Below, in pieces: positions 1 to 10,349 of a stretch of 64,000 nucleotides of DNA (positions are counted from its first letter, which is position 1; the number at the start of each line of letters is the position of its first letter). The stretch comes from Leishmania infantum JPCM5 (lineage: Eukaryota; Euglenozoa; Kinetoplastea; Trypanosomatida; Trypanosomatidae): NCBI RefSeq assembly GCF_000002875.2, contig NC_009406.2:124001-188000 (forward strand), in the 5' to 3' direction. The position numbers and the translations under genes were made by a program. Under the pieces are notes generated by a model that was not told the origin of the DNA, did no database searches, and was given only the letters and a program-made list of their open reading frames with translations.

Positions 1-3000
1 ACAGCTAAAAGGTGGCAGCCGCTTGAACGTGGTGGTCGTGGCACAGATTCTAGAATCTAGAGTATCGGCCAAAGAGGAGGCAGCCCACAAACTCATACAG
101 AAAAAGCACGAAAAAAAATAGAGGGAAGAGACGCACAGAAAGCGAGAAAAAAAAAACAACGAACTTCGTTTTCGAAGGCAGACAACCAATCAACGACAAA
201 CGCACGCACGCACACACACACACACACAATACAAAAAAAAAGAAACGGTTACCGTTGGATGATCGTACTTGCACTCAATAAAACAAAAAGAGACACGCAC
301 AAAAAGAAAGAGACAACGACGAAAAACAGCAACGGAACCAAACGCACAGAAGAACAACTGAAACCCCCTCTCTTCACGTACACGTACACACCTGCGTGCC
401 GACACCCACCACGTACCGCGACAAGACCCTCTTCTCTCGCTCTCTCGCTCCACCACCCTCTGTGATCGGCTCTTGCTGCGCGCCCCTCCGATGCCTTTGA
501 AAGAGAAACGGCAAGCGCGTGCAGTGACACGCGAGGTCCGACAGTGAAGACTCAGCCGCACGCACACGCAGGGAGGGAGGAGGACACCAATGACGGCAAA
601 GAGGCGAGATGGAGTTGTACTGATTTGCCTTGCTGCCGGGTCAAGGGATTGAAGACTCGCACCGTTGTGGGAGATACACGCACGCACGCACAGACGCGGG
701 AGACAACAAGAGGTGGAAAACCAGCAAATTTCGAAGGCGAAAGCGAGAAGAAAATAAAAAAAATAAAGATGAAAAGAGGAGAAACAAATTCGAGGGAGCA
801 GCAAAAGGCGGGCAGAGAGGATGCGGCGGTGCAAGTGAAGGTGCGTGCGAGGAAGCGAGATCGGGTGATAGGAATGGCAAGCAAACAAACGAGCGAAAAA
901 AAAAAGAGAAAGAAAGAAAAGTTAGAAAAACACCTGAACGACGACAAAGAAAAGCAAATACAGCGCGAGGGATTGGGAGAGGGGGAGTAAAGTTAGGGGG
1001 TTGGGACCACGACAACAGTACACGTCTCAAGATGCGTTGCCTTGCTTGTCGGCTTGTCGGTGAAGGGTGGTGCTGGGGGAGTGGGTGTACCTAAAAGTAT
1101 TTCTTTTCCTAGAGACAATTTTGATGTAATATCACAGCCAGGGCACAAGGAGGGCAGAAAAGCGAGAGTCAGCTATTCAGAAGCGCGCTCGACTGTGTAT
1201 AAATGATGAGGTTTGCGAGGGTGGGGATGGGGTGGAGGTGATCCGTGACGTGCCAGTTTCAGGAAAGGATGCGTGCGCAATGTCAGGAGAAGGATGTGGG
1301 TGAGGGCGAGGGGCCTGACGAACAACACGCACTCGCCTGCTGGGCGGCTTTGGCGTTGGCGTTGTGTTAGTGTGCAAGAGCGAGCTTAGCTGCTGTTGGG
1401 TGAACGCGAGCGTGAGAGTCCGAGTCACCGTCTTCAGCAACAACAGTCGCAGAGAGAGGCGGCTTTACCTTACTCCTTCCGTTTTGTCCCGTCAGTCCTC
1501 CGTCCTCTTCGGCGGGCTCTCTCGTGGGGAGAGTCCACTCAGGCACAATGACGTCGACAAGGACACACACGCACACAAGTGCTGGCAGGCAGACCAGCAC
1601 ACACCCGCCGATATACAACTCTCAGAGACCCTATCCCACGTATTTGTTTATTCCTTTGTTGCTGCTGTCGAACGGCGTGGCTCCCCCTCGTCGTGTCCTC
1701 AGCCTACTCCTCTTCCGCTCTCGTTCTTGGGGAAGGGGGGAGGGGGTGTCTTTTTGTGTATGTGCGTGTGTTTGTTTTGCTCCTTTATAGACAGCTTTAG
1801 AGGTACGTAGGTGTGTGCTCCGGATGCGGAGGCAGGTGATCTCCCGCTTCGGCCTGTCAAGTAAAGAACGGAGCGGAGGAGGGAGAGACACGGGGCGGCT
1901 TCAGCGTGAGCAAAAAGAGCGGAGGCAAAACAAAACAACGAAACCACTCAAGAAACGAACTCCTTCGCCACGAGTACTCGTGCCCACACAGAGAGAGGTC
2001 TGTGCACGTATGTGTGTGTGTGAAACGATTTGCTTGTTTACCTTCTTGAGTGGGGTGGGGCGTGGGAAGGAGGGGTTCGTCACCGGAATGTGGGCCTCGC
2101 ACCGAAAAAAAGAGAAGCAGCACAGAACAGACACACCCAACAATGAGTGACAATGATTAGAAAGGCGGTTACGACGAAGGTGAAGCTTGTATGGGCCCAG
2201 AGAGAGAGCGTGCGCGCCTTCTTTATGGGTGGTACCTCTGCCTTGAGAAGACAGCACGCTGAAGATGTGCAGAAGGACAGAAGAAAGGGGGGAACCAGGA
2301 CGAGTTTTCACATGACGTGGTGGTGTGTGTATGGAGATGACCGTATGGACGCAGTAGCGGGTGGGTGAGATGCCGGACCAAAAATGAAAGCACCGGCTCA
2401 CCACAGGGAGCCCAGCGCAGAGTTGGGCGTGCGCCCCCCCCACTCACGTTCTCTTCGTGCGTGGTGCTCTTATCGGCCGCGCTGCCCATCTGCTGTGTTC
2501 GCGACGGCACCACACACCACGTGACTCCACGAAATGGCTGATGGGCGCGATAGCCGAGGACGGAGGGAGAAGGTGCGATCTCAGCAGAACCACGACCAAC
2601 TCGGTTGTAGCGAACAAAGAAACGGCAACGAAGCGAGTTGGTGGCAGTGGAGGTGGTGCTTCAGCACCGCATGGCCGGGCATCTCAACACGACCCGTGAG
2701 GCAAGAGCTTCGGTGCAATAAGCGGTGTCCTGTGTGTCTCTAAATCCCACTGAGACGATGAATACGTGCCAAGGATACGAGAAGCTACGGGGAGGGAGGA
2801 GTGAAGAGTCGCGTGGTTAGGAGAAAGGGGCATCCGCCGTGGAAAGGGTCCCGAAAGTCAACCGCGCCAGCGCTTCCGCAACAGCAGTCGAAGAGGGCGA
2901 GGAAGAGCTGACACACCCGCAAAAAGGGGCGTCGGTGCGTGCACGACAACGACGGCCACAACACAAGTAAACGAGAGAAGGAAAGGTGTGCGTGAATGGA

Positions 3001-3509
3001 TGGGTATGGAGTCCATCACGCAGCACGGACGTCGACGACCGCGCCCCAGCGCGGTGAGTCCAAGAACACGGAAGGAAGTCAGAGAGAAAATAGCGGTGAC
3101 GCACAGAAACCTTGAGATTCGCATCCGTTGAGGTTGAGGAAACAGGGAAGACGCGAAGAAGCAGGAGGAGCAACCAAAAGGGTGTGGGCGACCTATGCAG
3201 ACACCCACGTGCGGCATGAGAGAGAATGACAGAGTTTGACACCTGCGCAAGAGCATACCGTGATCTTCGATGCACTACCCAGCAGCTGGAGTCGGCGCAT
3301 TCTCGCCATTCCTCGAGAGAACAACGAGGAAAGGTAAGGCGCACGTCCACGCAGAAGCATCAGCTTTCTCTCCTTCCCTGCCTCCTGCCCCCTCCCCCAA
3401 CCACACACGCACACGCGCATGCGCATGCGCACACACGTACACAAACTTGTGCACATACGCGCGTTGCGACCCGTGCGCCAACGACGAGGTCCAGCACCAG
3501 ACATGCATC
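1..3509. other. Long non-coding stretch (3' UTR and intergenic)
   Basis: No frame on either strand looks like a protein: the open frames are short, low in complexity and unlike any family I know. The stretch holds a CA microsatellite near 201-228 and several purine-rich runs on the plus strand (around 733-800 and 895-930). On the transcribed minus strand these runs are polypyrimidine tracts, so one of them may serve as the splice acceptor of a gene lying to the left of the window. The part nearest 3509 is probably 3' UTR of the FolD-like gene. Confidence 0.6.
3415..3430. repeat. 16-bp perfect GC-rich palindrome with alternating purine/pyrimidine
   Basis: The sequence gcgcatgcgcatgcgc equals its own reverse complement. 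It sits inside a longer alternating purine/pyrimidine run (about 3401-3440) of the kind that favours Z-DNA. No function can be assigned from sequence. Confidence 0.7.
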
Positions 3510-3713
3510 TCAAGCGCCGTAGCTCTCCTTACCGGCGTCTGTATCGTCGCTGGCATCACCCTCTTCCTCTGCCGCACTCGCTTCGCGCACCATCGCAGCC
3601 TTGCCTGATTCATCGAGTGACATGACCATGACACGCTGCACGGCCGGCGCGCGTGACGCAAGCGGCGCCGCCTTGGCCGGCTTGCGTACCAACTCTGCGT
3701 TCGCTGACACCTG
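3510..3713 (-). other. In-frame open continuation after the TGA of the FolD-like gene
   Basis: Directly after the TGA at 3714-3716 the same frame stays open for 67 codons, to a second TGA at 3510-3512. The translated stretch has coding-like composition: a basic part rich in Lys, Ala and Pro, then an acidic Glu/Asp/Ser tail. It contains none of the Cys/Val/Leu low-complexity text that microsatellites give in the surrounding spacer. It could be a former C-terminus cut off by a recent nonsense change, a readthrough extension, or chance. Sequence alone does not decide between these. Confidence 0.45.
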
Positions 3714-5141
3714 TCATGGGGCAGCCATGAATGGCATCCCTAGAGGCGGCGCATGGCCCCGCACCTTTTCGTGCGTGCCGTACATCTTCAGGAACTCTGT
3801 GTAGATGTTGTTGTAGTGACGCTCGTTGTCGTGTCGAAGCTGATACGCCTTCAACACGTTGAACATCAGGTGCGACGCCGTAAGAGGGCCAACACCGCCT
3901 GGTGTCTTCGTGATTGCCGCGGCAACAGCGGACACCGAATTTATGTCGACGTCGCCGCAGATGCCCTTCTTTCGCGCGCTGCCGCCTGTCTCTGCCGCTG
4001 CCTCCTTCTGGCACGTCATCTCCGGTAACTCGTTGACGGCGGCGTCGATCACGATGGCCCCCTCTCGAACAAACGACCGGTCGAACACATTCGCCGCTCC
4101 ATAAGCCGTGATGAGCACGTCCGCCTGTTGCGCGACATGTCGAATGGTGTCGAGCGAGTTACTGCGACTGCACAACGTGACGGCAAAGCTGCCTGCGCAC
4201 TGCAGCAGCGCCGCCGTCGGCACCCCCACCACCCTGCTGTTGTTCACGATCACGGCGTGCAGGTCGCGGCGGGGAGGTGCTTGGGTACTCGCGCTGCTCC
4301 GTGGGAATTGCTTGCCTTCCGGCGACGACGGGGAAACGATGCCGGCAGTTGCCGACAACGATGGGGACGGAAGCGTTGATGGACCCTCCACTGCAGACAT
4401 GTCGTTGCTGTGGGCTGCCGGCAACAAGTGCGCGAAGTTTTCCGTGCGGCCGAGATAGGAGAAGAGCACTGTGCGGATGGCGAGGGCGGTGCACGGCACA
4501 AAGATGTTGCGCTCATGGAAACGGTGACGCATGGCGCTGTCGCCGCCGCTGGTGGCAGCCGGCAACAGCATCTCCTCAATCATTCCCTGCGCCTGCTGGT
4601 CGACGAGCGACGCTGATGCTGCCGAGGATGCCGCGACAAGTGTATGCAGGCGCGACCTCTGATCCTGCAGGCAGAGGCTTCCGGCGTTCAAGGGGTGGAG
4701 GCCATCCACGTCCTTGCCTGGGTGGATGTGGAGCAGTGCCGGTCGAGTACGCAGATGAGGTGGCAGCGGCAGCTGGAGAAGGACGGCGTCGACCTCGACG
4801 TCGTCGTTGACGGAAGCCAGGGTCCTGTGAAGCTCAACCTGCTGAATGGTAGCGGAAAGATGAACGAGATGCACTTCAATGCCGCACTCCGCGGCGGCGC
4901 GCCTCTTGTGGTTGACGTAGCGGATCGCATCGGCACGGTCACCGACGAGCACCACAACCAGGCATGGTGGCCGACGGAGGACTGACGTGCTGGTGCGGAT
5001 TCGCTGCCGTAGCTCCTTGCTGATCGGCACGCCAGACAGCAACTCTGCTGAGCGCGACCGCCGAAGCGTCAGAGTGGAGAGGGCCATGCTACTCGCGCTA
5101 GTAAGAGCGAAAGACGCACTCACAGAAAAAGACCCGCACAT
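3714..5141 (-). CDS. DHCH2: Divergent FolD-type methylene-THF dehydrogenase/methenyl-THF cyclohydrolase (DHCH2-like)
   Basis: The FolD family interconverts 5,10-methylene-, 5,10-methenyl- and 10-formyl-tetrahydrofolate in one-carbon metabolism. Seen in the 475-residue product: the active-site Tyr and Lys four residues apart (Y75, K79), the LLQLPLP block with the Gln (Q123), the PGKDVDG block (143-149), the PCT block near 216, GDVD near 396 and TPGGVGP near 413. Two low-complexity insertions (about 157-211 and 240-293) make it far longer than the usual 280-300 residues. The NADP loop, normally Gly-Arg-Ser, reads Asn-Asn-Ser (300-302). The longer open frame begins at a GTG (5186), so I chose the first ATG (5141). 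A second ATG at 5087 would give 457 residues beginning with an Arg-rich leader that could target mitochondria. The frame continues past the stop. It is either a divergent enzyme or a decaying paralog. The symbol is by analogy and chromosomal context. Confidence 0.8.
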   Translation of the reverse strand: MCGSFSVSASFALTSASSMALSTLTLRRSRSAELLSGVPISKELRQRIRTSTSVLRRPPCLVVVLVGDRADAIRYVNHKRRAAAECGIEVHLVHLSATIQQVELHRTLASVNDDVEVDAVLLQLPLPPHLRTRPALLHIHPGKDVDGLHPLNAGSLCLQDQRSRLHTLVAASSAASASLVDQQAQGMIEEMLLPAATSGGDSAMRHRFHERNIFVPCTALAIRTVLFSYLGRTENFAHLLPAAHSNDMSAVEGPSTLPSPSLSATAGIVSPSSPEGKQFPRSSASTQAPPRRDLHAVIVNNSRVVGVPTAALLQCAGSFAVTLCSRSNSLDTIRHVAQQADVLITAYGAANVFDRSFVREGAIVIDAAVNELPEMTCQKEAAAETGGSARKKGICGDVDINSVSAVAAAITKTPGGVGPLTASHLMFNVLKAYQLRHDNERHYNNIYTEFLKMYGTHEKVRGHAPPLGMPFMAAP

Positions 5142-5856
5142 GATAAGGAGAAGGCAGGCAGACGGAGTGTGGTGTCGTGTCTGCACTGCAGCAGACGATC
5201 ACGGATACGCAGCGGCACGACGGTGTTTCGCACCCGCACATCGGTGGGGGCACGTGAAACAGGCGTAGGGGAGGCAGGCAGTGAAAGAAAGAGAGGCCAG
5301 TCAAGCGGAGCACCCCACAAACACACACACACACATACACGAAGAGCGATACACACACAGAGCGAGAGAGAGAGACAGGAGAGGATTCGTAGAAATTCGT
5401 GACCGCGTGCAGCCTTGCGTGTGTGCGCACCCCGTTTCTTCACGGTTGTTCGGTGCGAAGCAAGAAGAAGGGTCCCACAGGAATGCGAGAGAGAGAGAGG
5501 GAAGGCGGCGGCAGTGGCGCACCTCCCATCAAGGACGACACCGAAGGCAGAAGTGATCACGCGTATGCATCGCAGTGACGTCGCGTCTTCGCTCGGACGC
5601 AAACACGTTCCCATGCACGACGACCTCCGACAACCCGAGTGCGCAAGTCTGGTGTACCTCTCGGCGGGTTTCTCAGCTATGTCTCGCCTTCCTGGCCGGT
5701 TTGTAGGGTTACGTTCTTCGTTCTCTGAGTATCGCAGTGCAGCAGCGGAAGCGGGCGGTCCCTCCTCTGGTGTCGCCTCTGTCCTTCGCTAGGGAGGAGG
5801 TGCGAAGCGCGTGCTGAGCCACGCTGGTTTAGGCTGAAAAGAACCCTGCGCGTCCA
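5142..5856. other. Spacer between the FolD-like gene and the 250-residue hypothetical
   Basis: It contains a CA run (about 5321-5337) and a purine run on the plus strand (5358-5380). On the minus strand that run is a polypyrimidine tract suited to directing trans-splicing of the FolD-like mRNA; candidate AGs are complementary to 5181-5182 and 5186-5187. No coding sequence is visible. Confidence 0.6.
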
Positions 5857-6609
5857 TCAGCCGGCGACGTGGGCATCTGCTACGTTCGCGATGAATAAAA
5901 GAGAACGCATATCCTCATCCGTCAGCGCACCGCAGGCGCGCTCGCGCAACCACACCTGAAAGGCATCTGACGACCACAACGAGTGCAGCGAGGGCGCCAC
6001 CCGGTCAGCTAGGTGCTTGTCGTCGAGAGCTGCCGTGTACTGCGCACCCAGTTCTCGGAGTAGCCGAACAAGAGGTTCGAGAAGAAGGTGTGACAGCCGC
6101 GGATGTCTATGGATGCAGTTGAGAGAGCAATACAGTTGATAGTCACCTGCAAAGGCGTTTGGCGACGTAGTCATGCTCCCTGTCATCGCTGTTGCCGTCT
6201 TGCCTGCTGTGACGTCACGCGGAATGTCTTGTCGGCCTCCATCCTGTTCCTCTTCATTCTGTGTGTCAAGAGATATGCTGCGTGCTTCAACGTCCTTCAG
6301 CTGAGCGGTAATGTGGCTTAGCCGCCGTCGATCTTCGGCGGCCTCGCGCCTAGCCCCTTCTGTCCTGACCTGCGTGGCCGCTGCGTCTAGTTCCAACTGC
6401 AACCTTGCGTATCGCGCCTTCTGCGCTACGTAGGTGACCGCCGCCAGTTGCTCGCTCACCTCCCGCTCCGCCGCCTTTGCGCGGGCCAGCTCCTGCGCAC
6501 GTACCTTCGACACCGCCTCAAGACGTCCCAGCTCTGTCATGAAAGTCTGCAGCTCCTCCGGCAGGGCGTCGTCCGCCAACAGGTGCACACCAGAGGCAGC
6601 AGAGTCCAT
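5857..6609 (-). CDS. Hypothetical coiled-coil protein (250 aa)
   Basis: I do not recognise this family. After a short N-terminus, residues about 18-120 are rich in Ala, Glu, Arg and Leu with heptad-like spacing, suggesting a coiled coil. A Thr/Ser/Gly linker follows, then a more hydrophobic C-terminal segment (about 160-250) with Leu-rich helices that could be a small helical domain. The open frame extends upstream to 6804, but the first AG after the polypyrimidine tract lies at 6718-6719. The upstream ATG at 6771 would therefore be outside the mature mRNA, so 6609 is the best start. There is no signal peptide or membrane segment. Confidence 0.65.
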   Translation of the reverse strand: MDSAASGVHLLADDALPEELQTFMTELGRLEAVSKVRAQELARAKAAEREVSEQLAAVTYVAQKARYARLQLELDAAATQVRTEGARREAAEDRRRLSHITAQLKDVEARSISLDTQNEEEQDGGRQDIPRDVTAGKTATAMTGSMTTSPNAFAGDYQLYCSLNCIHRHPRLSHLLLEPLVRLLRELGAQYTAALDDKHLADRVAPSLHSLWSSDAFQVWLRERACGALTDEDMRSLLFIANVADAHVAG

Positions 6610-7741
6610 GCCCGCATCCTTTCTCAGCAAGCGACGTAGCAGTGCGCAGGCCGTGCGTGCGGGCGTAAACTGGGGAAAGATATGTGCCTGTATCCGCGGA
6701 TCTGCCTCTGTATGTGTCTCTTGTTTCCCAGGAAAAGGACCCCACAAGGGGGGATGCCCGACACGCACCATGGAAGAGAGACATGCGTGCATTGTGACGG
6801 GCAATCAACGCAGAAAAGACCCCACAAAAAAAGAAAAAAAAACAAAGAAACCAGAGGGACAGTGCAGGAGAGAGAGTAGCACAAGCAGTTTCAGAATGTC
6901 AAGAGGGAGCACAGCAGGTGCCGCGACCTCGTCGCGCGGGCGTCGGCAACGTTATGACGGCAGATTGTCGAGTGGCACTGGGCGGGGCGGGTAGTGAAGG
7001 GGACGGGGCGACCGCAGCGGAAGCAAGGAGTGGCAGCCGCGACGAGAGCATGGCTCGTGAAGGGCGTCCACGCCGGAGAGGGCACAACGGCTACGTCGTA
7101 GCGCGAGAGCCGGGCAACAAAAAGGAGACAACATACAGCAGCGTCACCGCAAACAGTTCGCCGCGCCTACGCCCACACCGCAACGTCTGCCGTACAGCCA
7201 TCGGGATGAGCCGTCTGCTTTCCCTTTGTCGCCTTCCTTTAGCGTGGGCGCGCGTGTCTTTTCTGTGTATGCATGCGCCGCCGAGTGGGTCGCGTTCCAA
7301 ATAGCAGGGAGCTGTGCCGCTCGAAACAACAAAGTCGAACAGCAGGCGTCAGAGAGCCCAGACAGTCGAATGTTAAGTACCAGACACGGGGAGAGGCAAG
7401 GTGATGCATTGCGCGTATCTGCTCCCGGCCGTTGCACAATCCACGTGCGCCGCCAAGTTGTTGTACATCAGAGATTTTCAAGCTGAAAATCACCAAAATA
7501 AAAAAAAGAGCAGCGCTGCAAAAAAGTTTTGTGTGTGGGGGGAGGGGGGTGGCACGGAACCGAAGGAGGCACAAGAACAAATGGACAGACAAGAGAGCAG
7601 ACGGCAGCACCGCCACACCCCAGCATCGCCCAAACCCCGGAGGCGCAGGGGGTAGAGTTCCTGCGGCCCACCACCGTTCACTGCGGAATTAGCACGCGCG
7701 ACGCACCGCTCACCCCCATCACTACGCCGCATCAGGTGCGA
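6610..7741. other. Spacer between two hypothetical genes
   Basis: It holds the splice-acceptor region of the gene at 5857-6609 and the presumed 3' UTR of the gene at 7742-8773. An A-rich patch (about 7484-7525) and a G-rich run (about 7533-7552) are present. I see no gene in it. Confidence 0.6.
6718..6842 (-). promoter_or_regulatory. Candidate trans-splice acceptor for the 250-aa hypothetical
   Basis: A pure purine run on the plus strand (6826-6842) is a polypyrimidine tract on the transcribed strand. The first AG after it is the complement of 6718-6719, with no AG in between. It gives a 5' UTR of about 110 nt and places the start at 6609. Confidence 0.55.
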
Positions 7742-8773
7742 CTACAAGCGCAATGCAGGCAGAAACTCGGCAGTGGCACTGTAGTGTCCCATCGCCATCG
7801 CGTTGCGCACGCGCTGCTTGCCCACCTCCGTGATCCCTAGTCCAGCCACTCGCCACCGCTGCGACGGCCGGGAAACGGGGGATGGAGAGACTGTGCGACG
7901 GCCGAGTCGGAGCGAGGCCGCAGTGGCACGCGTGTCCTCGCCGCTGGCCACTACAGCCGCCCAGCGCTTGCCCAGTTGCCGAGTACGCTGTGGCATGTAT
8001 GGGCAGTCTGCCGCACACCGAAACGGGCACCGCTGGTCGGCCATCAAGTCGAGCTTGCTCAGTTCCACGGCACCCTGCTTGGCGTCTGCCTTGCCGCCAC
8101 CGCCGAACCCAAACGGAGCATCATGAGGCGCCGATCGGCAAGGAAGCGAGATGAAGGACGGAATCCCCATCGCCTCCACCGCGCGTGCCTCCTCCCGGTG
8201 CAGAAAGGAGCGCCGCACGTGTTCGGCGTGCGTAAGCCGAAAAAAGGCCTCGTGCAGCAGCACTGGGTACACTTCGGCACGTTGCAGCTGCGCCAGTGAC
8301 CTGCGCACCGACAACTCCGCCTGCTCATGTGCTTTGCGGCGCTTCTCCTCCTCGGCCATGGTGTCACGCAGCGCGTCCTGCAAAATCTGCAGCTGCCACT
8401 GCTGAGCTTGCTGCGCCTCGGCCTGTGCTTGGGCGTTTCGTGTGGCTTGCAGGAAGGCGCAGGATGCCGCAATATCCAGGTAAGCGACGTGACGGCGGAT
8501 AATGTCGGTGAAGTGCACCAGGGCCTCCTCCACGAGGAGCGTGCGTTGCCGCGTCTCCCGCGCTTGGGTTTGTCGCAGATGTTTGGCGAGGAGGTCAAGG
8601 CTGCTGCGCAACACTTCCTCTGTCGGGGACGAGGCGCCGAGGGTGCTATCAGCAAGGTCGCTCCCAGCGATATCTGGGAGACTGCCGACGAGAGACGTCT
8701 CCAAAGTGTGGCCCGAGGCTGAGCCGCGGCCACCACCACCGCCGCTGCCCCGTAGCACTGACGGAAGTACCAT
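7742..8773 (-). CDS. Hypothetical coiled-coil protein (343 aa)
   Basis: I do not recognise this family. After a Gly/Ser-rich N-terminus (about 8-25), residues about 45-190 are dominated by Gln, Ala, Glu, Arg and Leu with heptad-like spacing, indicating one or two long helices. A run of Gln/Ala around 115-135 is typical of trypanosomatid coiled-coil and cytoskeletal proteins. The C-terminal 130 residues are mixed and contain several Cys and Arg. The open frame continues to 9115 without a stop, but the strong polypyrimidine tract and first AG at 8966-8967 put the first usable ATG at 8773. An overlapping frame that runs to 9663 is rejected. Confidence 0.65.
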   Translation of the reverse strand: MVLPSVLRGSGGGGGRGSASGHTLETSLVGSLPDIAGSDLADSTLGASSPTEEVLRSSLDLLAKHLRQTQARETRQRTLLVEEALVHFTDIIRRHVAYLDIAASCAFLQATRNAQAQAEAQQAQQWQLQILQDALRDTMAEEEKRRKAHEQAELSVRRSLAQLQRAEVYPVLLHEAFFRLTHAEHVRRSFLHREEARAVEAMGIPSFISLPCRSAPHDAPFGFGGGGKADAKQGAVELSKLDLMADQRCPFRCAADCPYMPQRTRQLGKRWAAVVASGEDTRATAASLRLGRRTVSPSPVSRPSQRWRVAGLGITEVGKQRVRNAMAMGHYSATAEFLPALRL

Positions 8774-9524
8774 TGCAAGACTTGGCAAGCGCTGCTGCGA
8801 TGGATAATTGTAACGGCAAACTTGTGGGCCGCTCTTTCTCGCCGGCACACCAAGCGACGCGTAGAGCAAGGGCAACGCCTCGAAGCGCTCTCTGCGAGCG
8901 TGTCGTCGCTGCACACCCTCCCGTTGTGCTGCCGGCCTCGCTCGTTTCGCGTGGGAGCGACTGTGCTGGGGGATGCAGCGGAAAGAAAGGAAAAGGGGGG
9001 CGAGGATCGGAGGTATCGAGCAGGGCACGTATGGTTGCTCGCACTGCCCGCTAAATTCCTTCGCTTGAGAGCGGTGGAGCGTGAAGGAAGCCGGCGCGGC
9101 AAAAAAAATACGCACGGCACAGGACGGCGAAGAGCAGCGCCCGGGTCACTCGCACAAAGCGATGGCGAGAGAAAGGAAGGATGCCATCCACGAGGGAGCG
9201 AGGCGTGTGGGGGAGGGGGAGGAGGAGGAGGAGGAGGGGATTGGTAAAGACGCAATAGGGCAGAGAACGCAAACCCCGACGACAGGCAGCGGTTGGACAA
9301 CAGTGGCACGGTAGGGATGGTAGTTCTGGTGGCCAGAATCACGTAGCGGAGCAGGGCCCCGTCTTCGCCACCCATCGCTTGCGGGAGAGCCCTAAAGATC
9401 TCTCTCGCTCTCTCTGCTCTGTGGGTGTTTATCTGGTCGCACACCTTCTCCTCGAACGATACTGTACACTTGCCTTCATATCCTTCGGGCACACACTCCG
9501 ACGCGCGCGCTGGGACTGCCCTCT
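8774..9524. other. Spacer with polypyrimidine tract and a GGA repeat
   Basis: It contains the splice-acceptor region listed separately and a GGA/GGGGA purine stretch on the plus strand (about 9208-9240). I see no gene. The part nearest 9524 is likely 3' UTR of the 274-residue hypothetical. Confidence 0.6.
8966..9000 (-). promoter_or_regulatory. Candidate trans-splice acceptor for the 343-aa hypothetical
   Basis: An uninterrupted purine run at about 8980-9000 on the plus strand gives a polypyrimidine tract in the transcript. The first AG downstream is the complement of 8966-8967. No minus-strand ATG lies between this AG and 8773, which supports the chosen start. Confidence 0.6.
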
Positions 9525-10349
9525 TTACGTGGCGCACAAGAGTTCTACAAACGCCTCCAGAGTGAGGTGGGCATCCGCCGCTGTGGTGGTTGCCTTCGCA
9601 GCCAGAAGCTGGTGTAGCGCGCGTCCCTCCCATAACTTGAGCCGCTGCGCATGAACGTTCCACGCGATGCGGCCCAGGTGTGCTGCATCAATCGGAAGCG
9701 TGTCGGGCGTCGGCTCGCCCGGTGAGCCGGCAGCGAGGCAGAAGGCACGGTAGATCTCTTCCATGGAACCATACAAGAAGGCCACCCGCGCGTCATTAGC
9801 AAGGGAAGGGTGATGCGCCGCCCTCATCGCAGCGGTGCGGCTCCCGATGGCGTCGGTCGTGGGCGTGAGGGGCGCCGTGCTCGATGAAGGTCGTTGGCGA
9901 GCCGCAACAAGCCACGTCGACGCGTCCTCTTCACGGTCACGGCTGTCAAGCGTTGATGCCACTTCTGCCTGCGTCTCGCCGCCGCACAAGACGTCGATGA
10001 TGGCGTGCACCTCATTGAGCGTGGGTCCGAGGTACATCGGGTCCAAGCAACGACCACTTTGCTTCGCTGAAGCGGGCGCCGTCACGAGCGACGGGGGAGG
10101 CACCCACAGTCGCCCCGTCACGCTCTCGAACGCCCTCTTCACTTGCGAGGCCGACAGGTGATCGACGGCAATGGCAAAGCCATGCTGTGATAAGCTCGAC
10201 GGGGATGGAAAAACGCTACGGAGAAGCGGCCGGAGCTGCTCAATGGCAATCCGCCCATTTGCCTCCATATCCCACGGACCGAAGAGCTCGGTGGCCTGCA
10301 GCTTTTTGGCTGCAAGCAGCGCATCGAGGAAGGACGATGCGTCTTTCAT
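9525..10349 (-). CDS. Hypothetical protein with a degenerate EF-hand-like segment (274 aa)
   Basis: I do not recognise the family. Residues about 24-40 resemble an EF-hand loop: Asp, Glu, Asn, Gly and Ile fall at loop positions 1, 3, 5, 6 and 8, flanked by helices. The last acidic ligand is replaced by Gln, so calcium binding is doubtful. The rest alternates helical stretches with Ser/Thr/Pro linkers and ends in a helical segment rich in Ala, Leu and Thr. The open frame begins at a TTG (10394); the first ATG is at 10349. There is no signal peptide or membrane segment. Confidence 0.65.
   Translation of the reverse strand: MKDASSFLDALLAAKKLQATELFGPWDMEANGRIAIEQLRPLLRSVFPSPSSLSQHGFAIAVDHLSASQVKRAFESVTGRLWVPPPSLVTAPASAKQSGRCLDPMYLGPTLNEVHAIIDVLCGGETQAEVASTLDSRDREEDASTWLVAARQRPSSSTAPLTPTTDAIGSRTAAMRAAHHPSLANDARVAFLYGSMEEIYRAFCLAAGSPGEPTPDTLPIDAAHLGRIAWNVHAQRLKLWEGRALHQLLAAKATTTAADAHLTLEAFVELLCAT

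Noticed and set aside
2817..3350. A 177-codon minus-strand open frame in the left spacer
   Set aside because: Ser/Arg/Cys-rich text without domain or conserved pattern. An overlapping frame has equal claim, and neither follows a clear acceptor.
8059..9663. A 534-codon minus-strand open frame overlapping the 343-residue hypothetical
   Set aside because: It spans the polypyrimidine tract and splice region and translates to Arg/Ser/Cys-rich text with a Pro run. The alternative frame gives a regular coiled coil and has the right start relative to the acceptor.
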